Positions 35,964-45,300 of a stretch of DNA of 64,000 nucleotides are shown here, one piece after another. The stretch comes from Micromonospora zingiberis (GTDB taxonomy: Bacteria > Actinomycetota > Actinomycetes > Mycobacteriales > Micromonosporaceae). Every line of letters begins with the position of its first letter. Positions within the stretch are counted from its first letter, which is position 1. Location of the stretch: the NCBI RefSeq assembly GCF_004331455.1, contig NZ_SJJR01000014.1, positions 62,001 through 126,000 on the forward strand. The letters are read 5' to 3'. The notes beneath the pieces were generated by a model, which searched no databases, was not told where the DNA came from, and saw only the letters and a program-made list of their open reading frames with translations. The position numbers and the translations under genes are program-made.

Positions 35964-37595
35964 ATGTCGAACCCCACGAGGGCCACGGCCGGCGGCCGTG
36001 GTGCCCGTCCCCGACGCGGGCGAAACGCTGGACGCGTTGCGCTGGTCGCGGGCGTACTGACCGCAACTCTCGTCGCTGCCGGCTGCGGCGGCGCCGAGGC
36101 GCCCAACCAGGGCAACGGCGAGATCCCGGCCGTCGCGCAGAACCAGACGCTCACCGTGGGCGTGGCCACCCTCCAGCAGCAGTATGCCGACCCGGTGCTG
36201 GCCAACGAGGGTGGCAACACCTACCCGATCAAATGGTCGGTCGGCGAGCCGCTGATCCGGCAGGACCTGAACATGGCCCAGGTGCCGGCGCTGGCCACCG
36301 AGTGGACGGTCAGCGACGACAACCTGACCTGGGACATCAAGCTGCGCGAGGGCGTCAAGATGCACGACGGCTCGGCGTTCACCGCCAAGGACGTCGAGAC
36401 GTCGATCAACCGCGTGAAGAACCCGGACTTCACCTCGTACCAGGCGTACTACAGCAAGATCGACACGGTCGAGGTCGTCAACGACCACGAGATCAAGATC
36501 AAGACCAAGGTCCCGTACGCGAACCTCGTCTTCGACACCCCGGCGCCGGTGGCCACCGACTACTACAACCGGGTGGGCGAGGAGGAGTTCCGCAAGCAGC
36601 CGGTCGCGGCCGGTCCGTTCAAGTTCGACTCGCAGGTCTTCAACGAGTCGATGACGCTGACCCGCTTCGACGACTTCTGGGACGCCGAGCGCATTCCGAA
36701 CTTCGCCAACCTGATCATGCGGATCATCCCGGACGAGAGCAGTCGGCTCTCCGGCATCCAGACCGGTCAGCTGGACATCGCCCAGGGGCTCACCCCCAAC
36801 AGCGCGGCCCAGTTGCAGGGCAACCCCAGCCTGCGGCTGGTCACCTCCAAGCAGGCCAGCGTGGCGAACGTGTTCTTCGTGGACAACTGGTTCCCGGAGG
36901 ACTCGCCGCTGAAGAACGTCGACGTGCGTAAGGCGCTGATGCTCGCCATCGACCGGCAGAGCATCGCCGACTCGCTCTACCGCGGCTTCGGCTCGGTGAC
37001 GGTCAACGCGACCCTGCCGGTGACCCTGGGCAACGACACCTCGCTGAGCGCCTGGCCGTACGACCCGACCGAGGCCAAACGGCTGCTAGCGGCGGCCGGC
37101 GCCAGCGATCTGAAGTTCACCCTGCACCTCTACAACCAGACCACCGCCATCGCCGACGTGCAGAAGTTCGCCGAGGCCGTGATCGGTTACTGGAAGGAGG
37201 TCGGGGTCGACGTGACGATGGACGCGATGGACCCGGCCACCTATCTTGACAAGGCTGTCAAGCACCAGTTGACCGGCGCCGTCATCCTCGGCACGCCCGG
37301 CCTGCTCATCTCCGACCCGGAGAAGCTGTCCATCTTCTACACCTCCACCGGTGGCTACTCGGCGGTCAAGAACGCCGAACTCGACGAGCTCTTCGCCAAG
37401 CTGAGTTCGACGGTCAAGCGCGACGACCAGGCCGCCATCGCCGGCGAGATCAGCCGGAAGCTGCACGCGACGCTCTTCGGCCTGCCGGTGGTCTCGCTCG
37501 ACGCGGTGTACGCGATCGGCCCCAAGGTCGCCGACTGGAAGGTCATGGACGGCAACCCGTACCCGGGCCCGTTCTGGTACCTGCGGGCGAACTGA
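35964..37595 (+). CDS. Oligopeptide/nickel-type ABC transporter substrate-binding lipoprotein
   Basis: This 543-residue extracellular lipoprotein is of family 5. After a long Arg-rich start, a hydrophobic stretch ends in the lipobox VAAGC. The body shows YPIKWSVGEPLIRQDL, the ALATEWTVSDDNLTWDIKLR type segment, VRKALMLAIDRQSI and a C-terminal lobe. AGGGAG precedes the ATG. Although named for peptides, members also bind sugars, opines and sugar acids; two enolase-type enzymes flank the operon, so an acidic small molecule is plausible. Confidence 0.92.
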   Translation: MSNPTRATAGGRGARPRRGRNAGRVALVAGVLTATLVAAGCGGAEAPNQGNGEIPAVAQNQTLTVGVATLQQQYADPVLANEGGNTYPIKWSVGEPLIRQDLNMAQVPALATEWTVSDDNLTWDIKLREGVKMHDGSAFTAKDVETSINRVKNPDFTSYQAYYSKIDTVEVVNDHEIKIKTKVPYANLVFDTPAPVATDYYNRVGEEEFRKQPVAAGPFKFDSQVFNESMTLTRFDDFWDAERIPNFANLIMRIIPDESSRLSGIQTGQLDIAQGLTPNSAAQLQGNPSLRLVTSKQASVANVFFVDNWFPEDSPLKNVDVRKALMLAIDRQSIADSLYRGFGSVTVNATLPVTLGNDTSLSAWPYDPTEAKRLLAAAGASDLKFTLHLYNQTTAIADVQKFAEAVIGYWKEVGVDVTMDAMDPATYLDKAVKHQLTGAVILGTPGLLISDPEKLSIFYTSTGGYSAVKNAELDELFAKLSSTVKRDDQAAIAGEISRKLHATLFGLPVVSLDAVYAIGPKVADWKVMDGNPYPGPFWYLRAN

Positions 37596-37601
37596 CGACC
37601 G

Positions 37602-37636
37602 GGGGTGCCCGGCGCCGTCCCTGCGCCGGGCACCCC
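37602..37636 (+). terminator. Intra-operon stem-loop after the binding-protein gene
   Basis: A perfect 14-bp stem (GGGGTGCCCGGCGC with its complement) and a 7-nt loop sit 6 nt after the stop and 29 nt before the first permease. No T-run follows, so it more likely stabilises the binding-protein message or attenuates than stops transcription fully. Confidence 0.7.
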
Positions 37637-37665
37637 GCACCTGCCGGACGCTGCATGGAGGGGCC

Positions 37666-38616
37666 ATGACCAGCTACATCCTCAACCGCCTGCTCCAGGG
37701 CCTGATCGCGATGTGGGTCATCGTGACCATCGTGTTCTTCCTGGCGCGGCTCGGCGGTGACGCGGCCGCGCTGCTCGCGCCGGCCGACGCCACCCCCGAA
37801 CAGGTCGAGGCGATCCGGGTCAGCTACGGCCTGGACCAGCCCGTCTACCTGCAATACCTGGACTACCTGCGCGGCATCGTCACCCTCGACCTCGGCCAGA
37901 GCGTCAGCTACCGCCAGCCGGTGACCGACCTGGTGGTACCCGCGATGCTGAACACCGCCCAGCTCGCGCTGACCGGCTTCGTCATCGCCCTCGTCGTCGG
38001 CATCGCGCTCGGCGCCGTGGCCGGGATGCGCGCCGGGTCGCGCTACGACCAGGCGGTACGCGCGCTGTCGGTGCTGGGGCAGTCGGTGCCGCCGTTCTGG
38101 CTGGGCATGCTGCTGGTCCTGCTCTTCTCCATCACGCTGGGCTGGCTGCCCGCCTTCGGCTCGGAGGGGTTCACCAGCCTCATCCTGCCGGCCTGCGCGC
38201 TGGCCGCCTTCCCGCTCGCCTCGATCGCCCGGCTCACCCGCTCGTCGGTGCTGGAGATCGTGGGGCGGGACCAGACGTTGTTCGAACGGGCCAAGGGCGT
38301 GTCGCCGGCCGTGCTGGTCGCCCACATCCTGCGCAACGCCTCGCTGCCCGTGGTCACCCTCGCCGGCATCCAGCTGGGGGCGATGTTCTCCGGGACGATC
38401 GTGGTGGAGAACCTCTTCGCCTGGCCGGGAGTGGGACAGCTCGCCATCCAGGCCATCCAGGCCCGCGACTACGCGCTGATCCAGGGCATCGTCGTGATCA
38501 ACACGCTGGTCTTCGTCGCCCTGCTCTTCCTGGTCGATCTTTCCTACGGCTGGCTCGACCCACGGGTGCGGACGAACTCGTCCGCCGAGCCGCAGAAGGC
38601 GGGTGTGTCGGCATGA
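37666..38616 (+). CDS. Opp/Dpp-type ABC transporter permease (DppB-like)
   Basis: This 316-residue membrane protein has six hydrophobic segments, with the signature start MTSYILNRLLQGLI, the large outer loop with YGLDQPVYLQYLDYLRG, and the EAA-like coupling segment DQTLFERAKGVSPAVLVAHI. It forms a heterodimeric channel with the next gene product. GGAGGGG precedes the ATG. Confidence 0.94.
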   Translation: MTSYILNRLLQGLIAMWVIVTIVFFLARLGGDAAALLAPADATPEQVEAIRVSYGLDQPVYLQYLDYLRGIVTLDLGQSVSYRQPVTDLVVPAMLNTAQLALTGFVIALVVGIALGAVAGMRAGSRYDQAVRALSVLGQSVPPFWLGMLLVLLFSITLGWLPAFGSEGFTSLILPACALAAFPLASIARLTRSSVLEIVGRDQTLFERAKGVSPAVLVAHILRNASLPVVTLAGIQLGAMFSGTIVVENLFAWPGVGQLAIQAIQARDYALIQGIVVINTLVFVALLFLVDLSYGWLDPRVRTNSSAEPQKAGVSA

Positions 38617-39497
38617 CCACCGACCTCGCGTCGACCACCCCGCCGGCCGGTACGCCACCGGCGCGGCCGCGGCGCCGGTCCGGCCGCTGGCCCTGGTTCT
38701 CCGGCACGGTGATGGTGCTCTTCGCGTTCTGCGGCGCCTTCGGCGCGCTTGTTTCGCCGCACGACCCGAACAAGGTCGACCTGAGCCAGTCGCTCAAGCC
38801 ACCGGTCTTTGCCGGCGGCAGCACCAGCTACCTGCTCGGCACCGACCAGCTCGGCCGCGACGTGCTCAGCCGGCTGCTCGCCGGGGCGCAGGTGTCGTTC
38901 CTCGTCGCCGCCGGCGCGGTGCTCATCGCCGGTGCGTTCGGCCTGCTCATCGCGCTGCTCGCCGGGTACCTCGGTGGCCGGCTCGACACGGTGCTGACCC
39001 GCGTCGCCGACGCCTCGATGGCCTTCCCGGTGGTGCTGCTGGCCATCGTCATCGTGGCCATCTACGGCAAGGGCGTCACGGTGGTGATCCTGGTGCTGGT
39101 GGTGGCCGGCTGGCCGCAGTACGCGCGGGTGCTGCGCAGCGAGGTGATCCGGATCCGACACCAGGACTTCGTCACCATGGCCCGGATCATGGGCGGCAGC
39201 CGGTTCTGGGCGATCACCCGGCACGTCGTGCCGAACCTGATCCCGACCCTGCTGGTGCTGGCGACCCTCCAGGTCGGCCTGGCCATCATCGCCGAGGGCT
39301 CGCTGAGTTTTCTCGGCATCGGCGTCCCGCCACCGGCCGCCTCCTGGGGCAACATGCTCGCCGACGGGCGCACCTTCCTGGCCACCGCCTGGTGGCTGCC
39401 GGTGGTACCCGGTGTCGCGTTGAGCATCACCGTGCTGGCGGCGAACCTGCTGGGCGACTGGCTCCGCCACGCCCTCGACCCCGCGACGAGGCGGTAG
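38613..39497 (+). CDS. Opp/Dpp-type ABC transporter permease (DppC-like)
   Basis: This 294-residue partner permease has a cytoplasmic Pro/Arg-rich tail, then FSGTVMVLFAFCGAFGAL, the typical LLGTDQLGRDVLSRLL segment and the coupling loop FVTMARIMGGSRFWAI. The ATG overlaps the previous stop by 4 nt, as is common within such operons. Confidence 0.94.
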   Translation: MTTDLASTTPPAGTPPARPRRRSGRWPWFSGTVMVLFAFCGAFGALVSPHDPNKVDLSQSLKPPVFAGGSTSYLLGTDQLGRDVLSRLLAGAQVSFLVAAGAVLIAGAFGLLIALLAGYLGGRLDTVLTRVADASMAFPVVLLAIVIVAIYGKGVTVVILVLVVAGWPQYARVLRSEVIRIRHQDFVTMARIMGGSRFWAITRHVVPNLIPTLLVLATLQVGLAIIAEGSLSFLGIGVPPPAASWGNMLADGRTFLATAWWLPVVPGVALSITVLAANLLGDWLRHALDPATRR

Positions 39498-39500
39498 GAG

Positions 39501-40454
39501 ATGCTGCAGATCACCAACCTCACCACCCACTACTTCTTCGGCGGCCAGGTCACCCCCGCTGCCCGCGGCGTCACCCTGAACCTGCCGAAAGGCTCGGCCA
39601 TGGCGATCGTCGGGGAGTCCGGCAGCGGCAAGAGCACGGTGGCGATGAGCGTCATGCGGATGATCCGCCCGCCGATCGGTGACATCGCCGAGGGCGAGAT
39701 CCGCATCGGCGGCACCGACGTCACCCGCGCCACGCCCCGGCAGATGCGGGAGCTGCTGCGTACCCAGATCGGCTTCGTGCCGCAGGACCCGACCACGGCG
39801 CTGGACCCGCTGTACACGATCCGCTCGCAGATCGTCGAGGCGATGCCGCACGTCGAGCGGGCCCGCCGCGACGAGGTCATCGTCGAGCTGCTCACCTCGC
39901 TCGGCATCGTCGACGCGGCGGCCCGGCTCAAGCAGCACCCGCACCAGTTCAGCGGCGGCATGCGCCAGCGCGTCGCGATCGCCATCGCGCTGGCCAAGGA
40001 GCCGCAGCTGCTCATCGCCGACGAACCGACCACCGCGCTCGACGTGACCACCCAGATCGGCATCCTGCGGCTGCTGGACCGGCTGCGCCGGGAACGCCAC
40101 CTCACCACGATGTTCATCACCCACAACATCCGGGTGGCCCGGCTGGTCTGTCAGGACGTCGCGGTGATGTACGGCGGCGTGGTGGTGGAGTCCGGCCCGC
40201 TGACCGTGGTGGCCGACAACCCGTCGCACCCGTACACCCGGGCGCTGCTGGACGCCAGCTCCCTCGACGTCGGGCCCCGCCAGCGCCTGCGCGCCATCTC
40301 CGGCAGCCCGCCATCGCTGACCGCGATGCCACCCGGCTGCCCGTTCGCCCCCCGCTGCCCGAGCGCCACCGACCTCTGCCACCAGCGGATGCCGGCCACC
40401 ACCCGGCGGCCGGACGGCGCGTCGTACGCCTGCTGGAATCCGGTGACGTCATGA
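39501..40454 (+). CDS. Opp/Dpp-type ABC ATPase (DppD-like)
   Basis: This 317-residue ATPase has Walker A GESGSGKST, signature QFSGGMRQRVAIA, Walker B LLIADEPTTALD and the C-terminal oligopeptide/dipeptide domain with CPFAPRCPSATDLC, whose cysteines often hold an Fe-S cluster. It energises import through the two permeases. GGTAGGAG precedes the ATG. Confidence 0.94.
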   Translation: MLQITNLTTHYFFGGQVTPAARGVTLNLPKGSAMAIVGESGSGKSTVAMSVMRMIRPPIGDIAEGEIRIGGTDVTRATPRQMRELLRTQIGFVPQDPTTALDPLYTIRSQIVEAMPHVERARRDEVIVELLTSLGIVDAAARLKQHPHQFSGGMRQRVAIAIALAKEPQLLIADEPTTALDVTTQIGILRLLDRLRRERHLTTMFITHNIRVARLVCQDVAVMYGGVVVESGPLTVVADNPSHPYTRALLDASSLDVGPRQRLRAISGSPPSLTAMPPGCPFAPRCPSATDLCHQRMPATTRRPDGASYACWNPVTS

Positions 40455-41254
40455 CCGACAGAATCCTGGACGCGGTCGACGTCTCCAAGACGTACCGCAG
40501 CCGCACCGCCGGCACCACCCACGCCCTGACCGACGTGACCTTCGGGGTGGGCCGGGGCGAGATGGTCGGGCTGGTGGGCGAGTCGGGCAGCGGCAAGACC
40601 ACGCTGATGCGCATCCTGCTCGGCATCGAGCAGCCGACCAGCGGCACGGTGACCTTCCGGGGTACGCCCCGGCCCACGTTCACCACCGAGCACCGACGCG
40701 ACTTCTTCAACTCGGTCTCCGCGGTCTTCCAGAACCCGTACAGCTCGCTCAACCCGCGCCGACGGTTGTGGGACATCATCACCGAGCGGCGCTCCATCGA
40801 ACGCCGGGCCGGCCGGGCGGAACGCCGGGCCCGCGCGGCCGAACTGCTGGACCTGGTGTCGCTGCCGCCGGAGTTCGCCGACCGGTTCCCGCACCAGCTC
40901 TCCGGCGGCCAGCGGCAGCGGGTGGCGATCGCCCGCAGCCTCTCCGAGGAACCGGACGTCATCGTGCTCGACGAGCCGATGTCGGCGCTCGACGTCTCGG
41001 TCAGCGCCCAGATCGCGAACCTCCTGCTCGACCTGCAGGAGAAGTTCCAGATGAGCTACGTCTTCGTCGCCCACGACATGCACATGGTGCGCCATCTGTG
41101 TCACCGGGTCGCCGTGCTCCTGAAGGGCCAGATCGTGGAGCAGGGCACCGTGGCCGAGGTGCTCGGGAACCCCCGGCACGAGTACACCCGCAGCCTCATC
41201 GCCGCCTCCGAGCTGCGCTCGCTGGAGCCTGAGGAAGAGAGGATCCGACCGTGA
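40451..41254 (+). CDS. Opp/Dpp-type ABC ATPase (DppF-like)
   Basis: This 267-residue second ATPase has Walker A GESGSGKTT, signature QLSGGQRQRVAIA and Walker B VIVLDEPMSALD. It is shorter than its partner and lacks the Cys-rich C-terminal extension. ATG overlaps the previous stop (ATGA) and its own stop overlaps the next enolase gene (GTGA), so uptake and catabolism are translated as one unit. Confidence 0.94.
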   Translation: MTDRILDAVDVSKTYRSRTAGTTHALTDVTFGVGRGEMVGLVGESGSGKTTLMRILLGIEQPTSGTVTFRGTPRPTFTTEHRRDFFNSVSAVFQNPYSSLNPRRRLWDIITERRSIERRAGRAERRARAAELLDLVSLPPEFADRFPHQLSGGQRQRVAIARSLSEEPDVIVLDEPMSALDVSVSAQIANLLLDLQEKFQMSYVFVAHDMHMVRHLCHRVAVLLKGQIVEQGTVAEVLGNPRHEYTRSLIAASELRSLEPEEERIRP

Positions 41255-42369
41255 AGATCACCGATGTGTCCGCCCAACTGCTCAAGCCGACCGAGTTCGA
41301 GTTCCAGTGGAAGGACCAGCTCCCGCCGCGCCGGGTCGGCATGATCCTGCTGCGGATCCGCGACGACGAGGGCCACGAGGGACAGTGCATCACCTGGCTG
41401 GCCGGGCCGGGCCAGTTCGAGGACATGCTGCCCCGGGTCCGTGACACCCTCGTCGGCCAGGACCCGCACGACATCGAGCGGTTCTCGTACCAGCTGACCG
41501 ACAACCTGACCGCCCCGAACGCGGTCTCCTCCGGCGTCGACATCGCCCTCTGGGACCTGGTCGGCAAGATCCACGAACAGCCCGTCTACAAGCTGTTGGG
41601 CGCGGCCCGCGACCGGGTCCGCGCGTACGCCAGCACCGTGCGCTACGACACCGTGCCCGAGTACGTCGACCTGGCGTTGCAGTGCCGGGACGAGGGCTTC
41701 ACCGCGTACAAGCTGCACGCCTTCGGGGTGCCGGACAAGGACATCGAGGTCTGCCGGGCGGTACGCGAGGCGGTCGGCGACACCATGGACCTGATGCTCG
41801 ACCCGGTCAATGCGTACGACCGGCAGGGGGCGTTCAAGGTCGGCAAGGTGCTGGAGGAGTTGGACTTCTACTGGTACGAGGCGCCGATCGAGGACGCCGA
41901 CATCCAGGGCCTGACCGACCTCACCCGGTACTTCTCGATCCCGATCACGGCGGTGGAGAGCGTCGGCGGCGGTCTCAAGTTCGTGCCGCCCTACCTGGTG
42001 AACCACGCGGTGGACTCGGTGCGCTCGGTGGGGGACTGGACCGGCGGCATCACCGCGATGAGGAAGACCGCCGCGCTCTGCGAGGCGTTCGGCGTGAAGT
42101 TCGAGCCGCACAGCTACGGCTCGACGCTGATCCAGGCCGCGCACTTCCACGTCATGCTCGCCATCCACAACTGCGACCTGGTCGAGTTGCCGGTCCCCAC
42201 CGGCGTCCTGGACCAGGGCATGAAGGACACCCTGCGGGTCACCGCCGACGGCTACGTGGACGCGCCGACCAAGCCCGGCCTCGGCTACGAGATCGACGAG
42301 GACGAGATCGACAACCTGACCGTACGCCGGCTCACCGTCGGTGACGCCAGCTCGGTCGTCGGGCACTGA
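41251..42369 (+). CDS. Enolase-superfamily enzyme (mandelate racemase/MLE type), copy 2
   Basis: This 372-residue paralogue of the protein at 32889 shares FEFQWKDQLPPRRVG at the start, KLHAFGVPDKDIEVCRAVREAVGD (pattern KLH...PDKDIE-CRA), metal ligands Asp in LMLDPVNAYD, Glu in WYEAPIED and Glu in AVESVG, and His in EPHSYGSTL. Again His replaces the second Lys of the KxK motif. GTG start coupled to the ATPase stop. It likely acts on the imported compound or on the product of copy 1. Confidence 0.9.
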   Translation: MKITDVSAQLLKPTEFEFQWKDQLPPRRVGMILLRIRDDEGHEGQCITWLAGPGQFEDMLPRVRDTLVGQDPHDIERFSYQLTDNLTAPNAVSSGVDIALWDLVGKIHEQPVYKLLGAARDRVRAYASTVRYDTVPEYVDLALQCRDEGFTAYKLHAFGVPDKDIEVCRAVREAVGDTMDLMLDPVNAYDRQGAFKVGKVLEELDFYWYEAPIEDADIQGLTDLTRYFSIPITAVESVGGGLKFVPPYLVNHAVDSVRSVGDWTGGITAMRKTAALCEAFGVKFEPHSYGSTLIQAAHFHVMLAIHNCDLVELPVPTGVLDQGMKDTLRVTADGYVDAPTKPGLGYEIDEDEIDNLTVRRLTVGDASSVVGH

Positions 42370-42375
42370 GTACCC

Positions 42376-45300
42376 ATGACGATCACCAACGAGCCCGCCT
42401 CGGAGTTCACCCTCGCCGACCGCTTCACCCGGCGCGAGGGCCAGGTCTACCTGACCGCGATCCAGGCGCTCGTCCGGGTGCTGCTCGACCAGCGTCGGCG
42501 CGACGTCGCCGCCGGACTCGACACGGCGGGCCTGGTCTCCGGCTACCCCGGCTCGCCGCTCGGCGGGGTCGACCTGGAGATGCACCGCCAGCAGGCGCTG
42601 CTGACCGAGCACCGGATCCGGCACCAGCCGGGGCTCAACGAGGATCTCGCCGCCACCGCGCTGTGGGGCAGCCAGACCGTCAACGAGTTGCCCGGCGCCA
42701 CCGTCGACGGCGTCTTCGGCCTCTGGTTCGGCAAGGCACCCGGGGTGGACCGGGCCGGTGACGCGTTGCGGACCGCCAACATCAGGGGCACCGCGCCGCA
42801 CGGCGGCGTGCTGGTCGTCGCCGGTGACGACCCGGACGCCGCCTCGACCAACTTCCCGACCGACAGCAACGGCGCCTTCATCGACTGGGGCATGCCGCTG
42901 CTCTACCCCGGCACCGTGCAGGAGATCCTCGACCTGGCCGCGCACGGCATCGCGCTGTCCCGGGCCAGCGGGCTCTGGGTCGGCTTCAAGATGGTCACCG
43001 ACCTGGCCGACGCCTCCGGCTCGGCGGACGTCACGCCCGACCGGCTGCGCTTCGTGGTGCCCGAGACCGGCCACACCCCGAAACTGCGGGTGAACACCCC
43101 CGGTCCGCCGATGCGGGAGGCCGAACGCGACCTGGTCACCCACCGCCGGGGCATCGCGGCCAGCTACATCGAGGCCAACCAGCTCAACCCGGTCACGGTG
43201 GCACCGCCGGCCGCCCGCGTCGGCATCGTGGCACCCGGCACCACCTACTACGACGTACGGCGTGCCCTGGACCGGCTCGGCCTGGACGACGACGCGCTGC
43301 GCCACGCCGGCGTACGGGTGAAGAAGGTCCTGGCGTTGTGGCCGGTGTCGACGGGGGAGTGGCGGGACTTCGCCGACGGGCTGGAGCAGGTCTTCGTGGT
43401 GGAGGAGAAGGGGCCGCTGATCGAGCGGATGCTCAAGGAGGCCCTGTACGGGCGCCCGGGGGCACCGGCGATCCACGGCAAGACCGACGCCGACGGCGAG
43501 CCCTTCCTGCCCGGCTACGGCGTCTTCAGCACCGACCAACTCGCCGCCACTCTCGGCCCCCGGCTGCGGGACCTGCTCGGTGACGCCGTCCGGCTGCCCG
43601 AGCGGACCCGGACCCGGACCATGCTGCCGCTGGTCACCTCCCGCAAGCCGTTCTTCTGCTCGGGCTGCCCACACAACAGCTCACTCGCCGTGCCGGCGGG
43701 CGCGGTGGTGGGCGCCGGTATCGGCTGCCACATCCTGGAGCTGGTCGTGCCCCGTGAGGAGTACGGCACGATGGCCGGCTACACGCAGATGGGCGGCGAG
43801 GGCGCGCAGTGGGTCGGCATGGCCCCCTTCACCACCACGACGCACATCTTCCAGAACGTCGGCGACGGCACCTTCCACCACTCCGGCAGCCTCGCTCTGC
43901 GCCAGGCCGTGGCGGCCGGCGTGAACATCACCTACAAGCTGCTCTACAACAGCGCGGTCGGGATGACCGGCGGCCAGCACGTCGAGGGCGTACTCGACGT
44001 GCCCCGGCTGGTCCGCATGCTGGCCGCCGAAGGGGTCGCCCGCACCATCATCACCACCGACGACACCCGCAGGTACCGGTGGGTCCGGCTACCGCGTGGC
44101 GTCCAGGTGTGGAAGCGGGAGCGGCTGCTGGAGGCGCAGGAGATCCTCGCCGCCACCCCCGGCGTCACCGTACTGCTGCACGACCAGCACTGCGCGGCCG
44201 AGAAACGCCGGCTCCGCAAGCGCCGGCAGATGGCGCAGCCGACCCGGCGGGTGGTCATCAACGACCGGGTCTGCGAGGGGTGCGGGGACTGCAGCGCGAA
44301 GTCGCAGTGCCTGAGCGTGCAGCCGGTGGAGACCGAGTTCGGCCGCAAGACCACGATCCACCAGTCGTCCTGCAATTTCGACTACTCGTGCATGCGGGGC
44401 GACTGCCCCTCGTTCATGACCGTCGAGACCTCGGCGGGCGGCGGCGCCCGGACCTCGGGCGAAAGCGACACCCCGCCGCTGCCGGACCTGCCGGCGCCGG
44501 TGGTGACCGTGCCCGCCGACGCGTTCAACCTGTACATGACCGGCATCGGCGGCACCGGCGTGGTGACGGTCAGCCAGGTGCTCGCCACCGCGGCCGTGCT
44601 CGACGGCAAGCTGGTCCGCAACCTCGACCTCACCGGCTCCAGCCAGAAGGCCGGGCCGGTGGTGTCGCAGCTACAGGTCTACTCCGACCCGGCGGTCGAA
44701 CCAGCGGCCCAGATCGCCGACGGCGAGGCGGACCTGATGCTCGCCTTCGACCTGCTCGCCGCGATGAACGCCAAGGGCCTGGCCAAGGCGTCGCCGAACC
44801 GTACGGTGGCGGTCGGGTCGCTGAGCCCCACGCCGACGGCGGACATGGCGGTCGACCCGAGCATCGCCTACCCCTCGATCGACGCGCAGACCCGCCAGCT
44901 CGGCGATGTGACGCGGCGCGACGACAACGTCTTCGTCGACCCGGAGGCGATCGCGGATGCGGTCTTCGGGAACCACCTGATGGCCAACACGGTGCTGGTT
45001 GGCGCGGCGTACCAGAGCGGCGCACTGCCACTGTCGGCCGCGTCGATCGAGGAGGCGTACCGGCTCAACGGGACCGCCGTCGCCGCGAACGTGCAGGCGT
45101 TCCGGTGGGGCCGCGCCGCGGTGGCGGTACCGGCCACCGTCGAGGCACTGGTGGCGGCCCGTCGGCGCCGCCTCGCGCCGCCCCCATTGGCGTCCGTGCT
45201 GGCCGACCGGGTCGCCTCCCTCGCGCCCGATCCGGCGCTGCACGACCTGCTGCACACCCGGGCCGCGGACCTGGTGGAGTACCAGAACGCGGGGTACGCC

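Noticed and set aside
41101..43674. 857-codon minus-strand frame opposite the enolase and oxidoreductase genes
   Set aside because: It crosses three real genes on the other strand and has low-complexity Val/Arg/Gly/Asp composition; a shadow frame.
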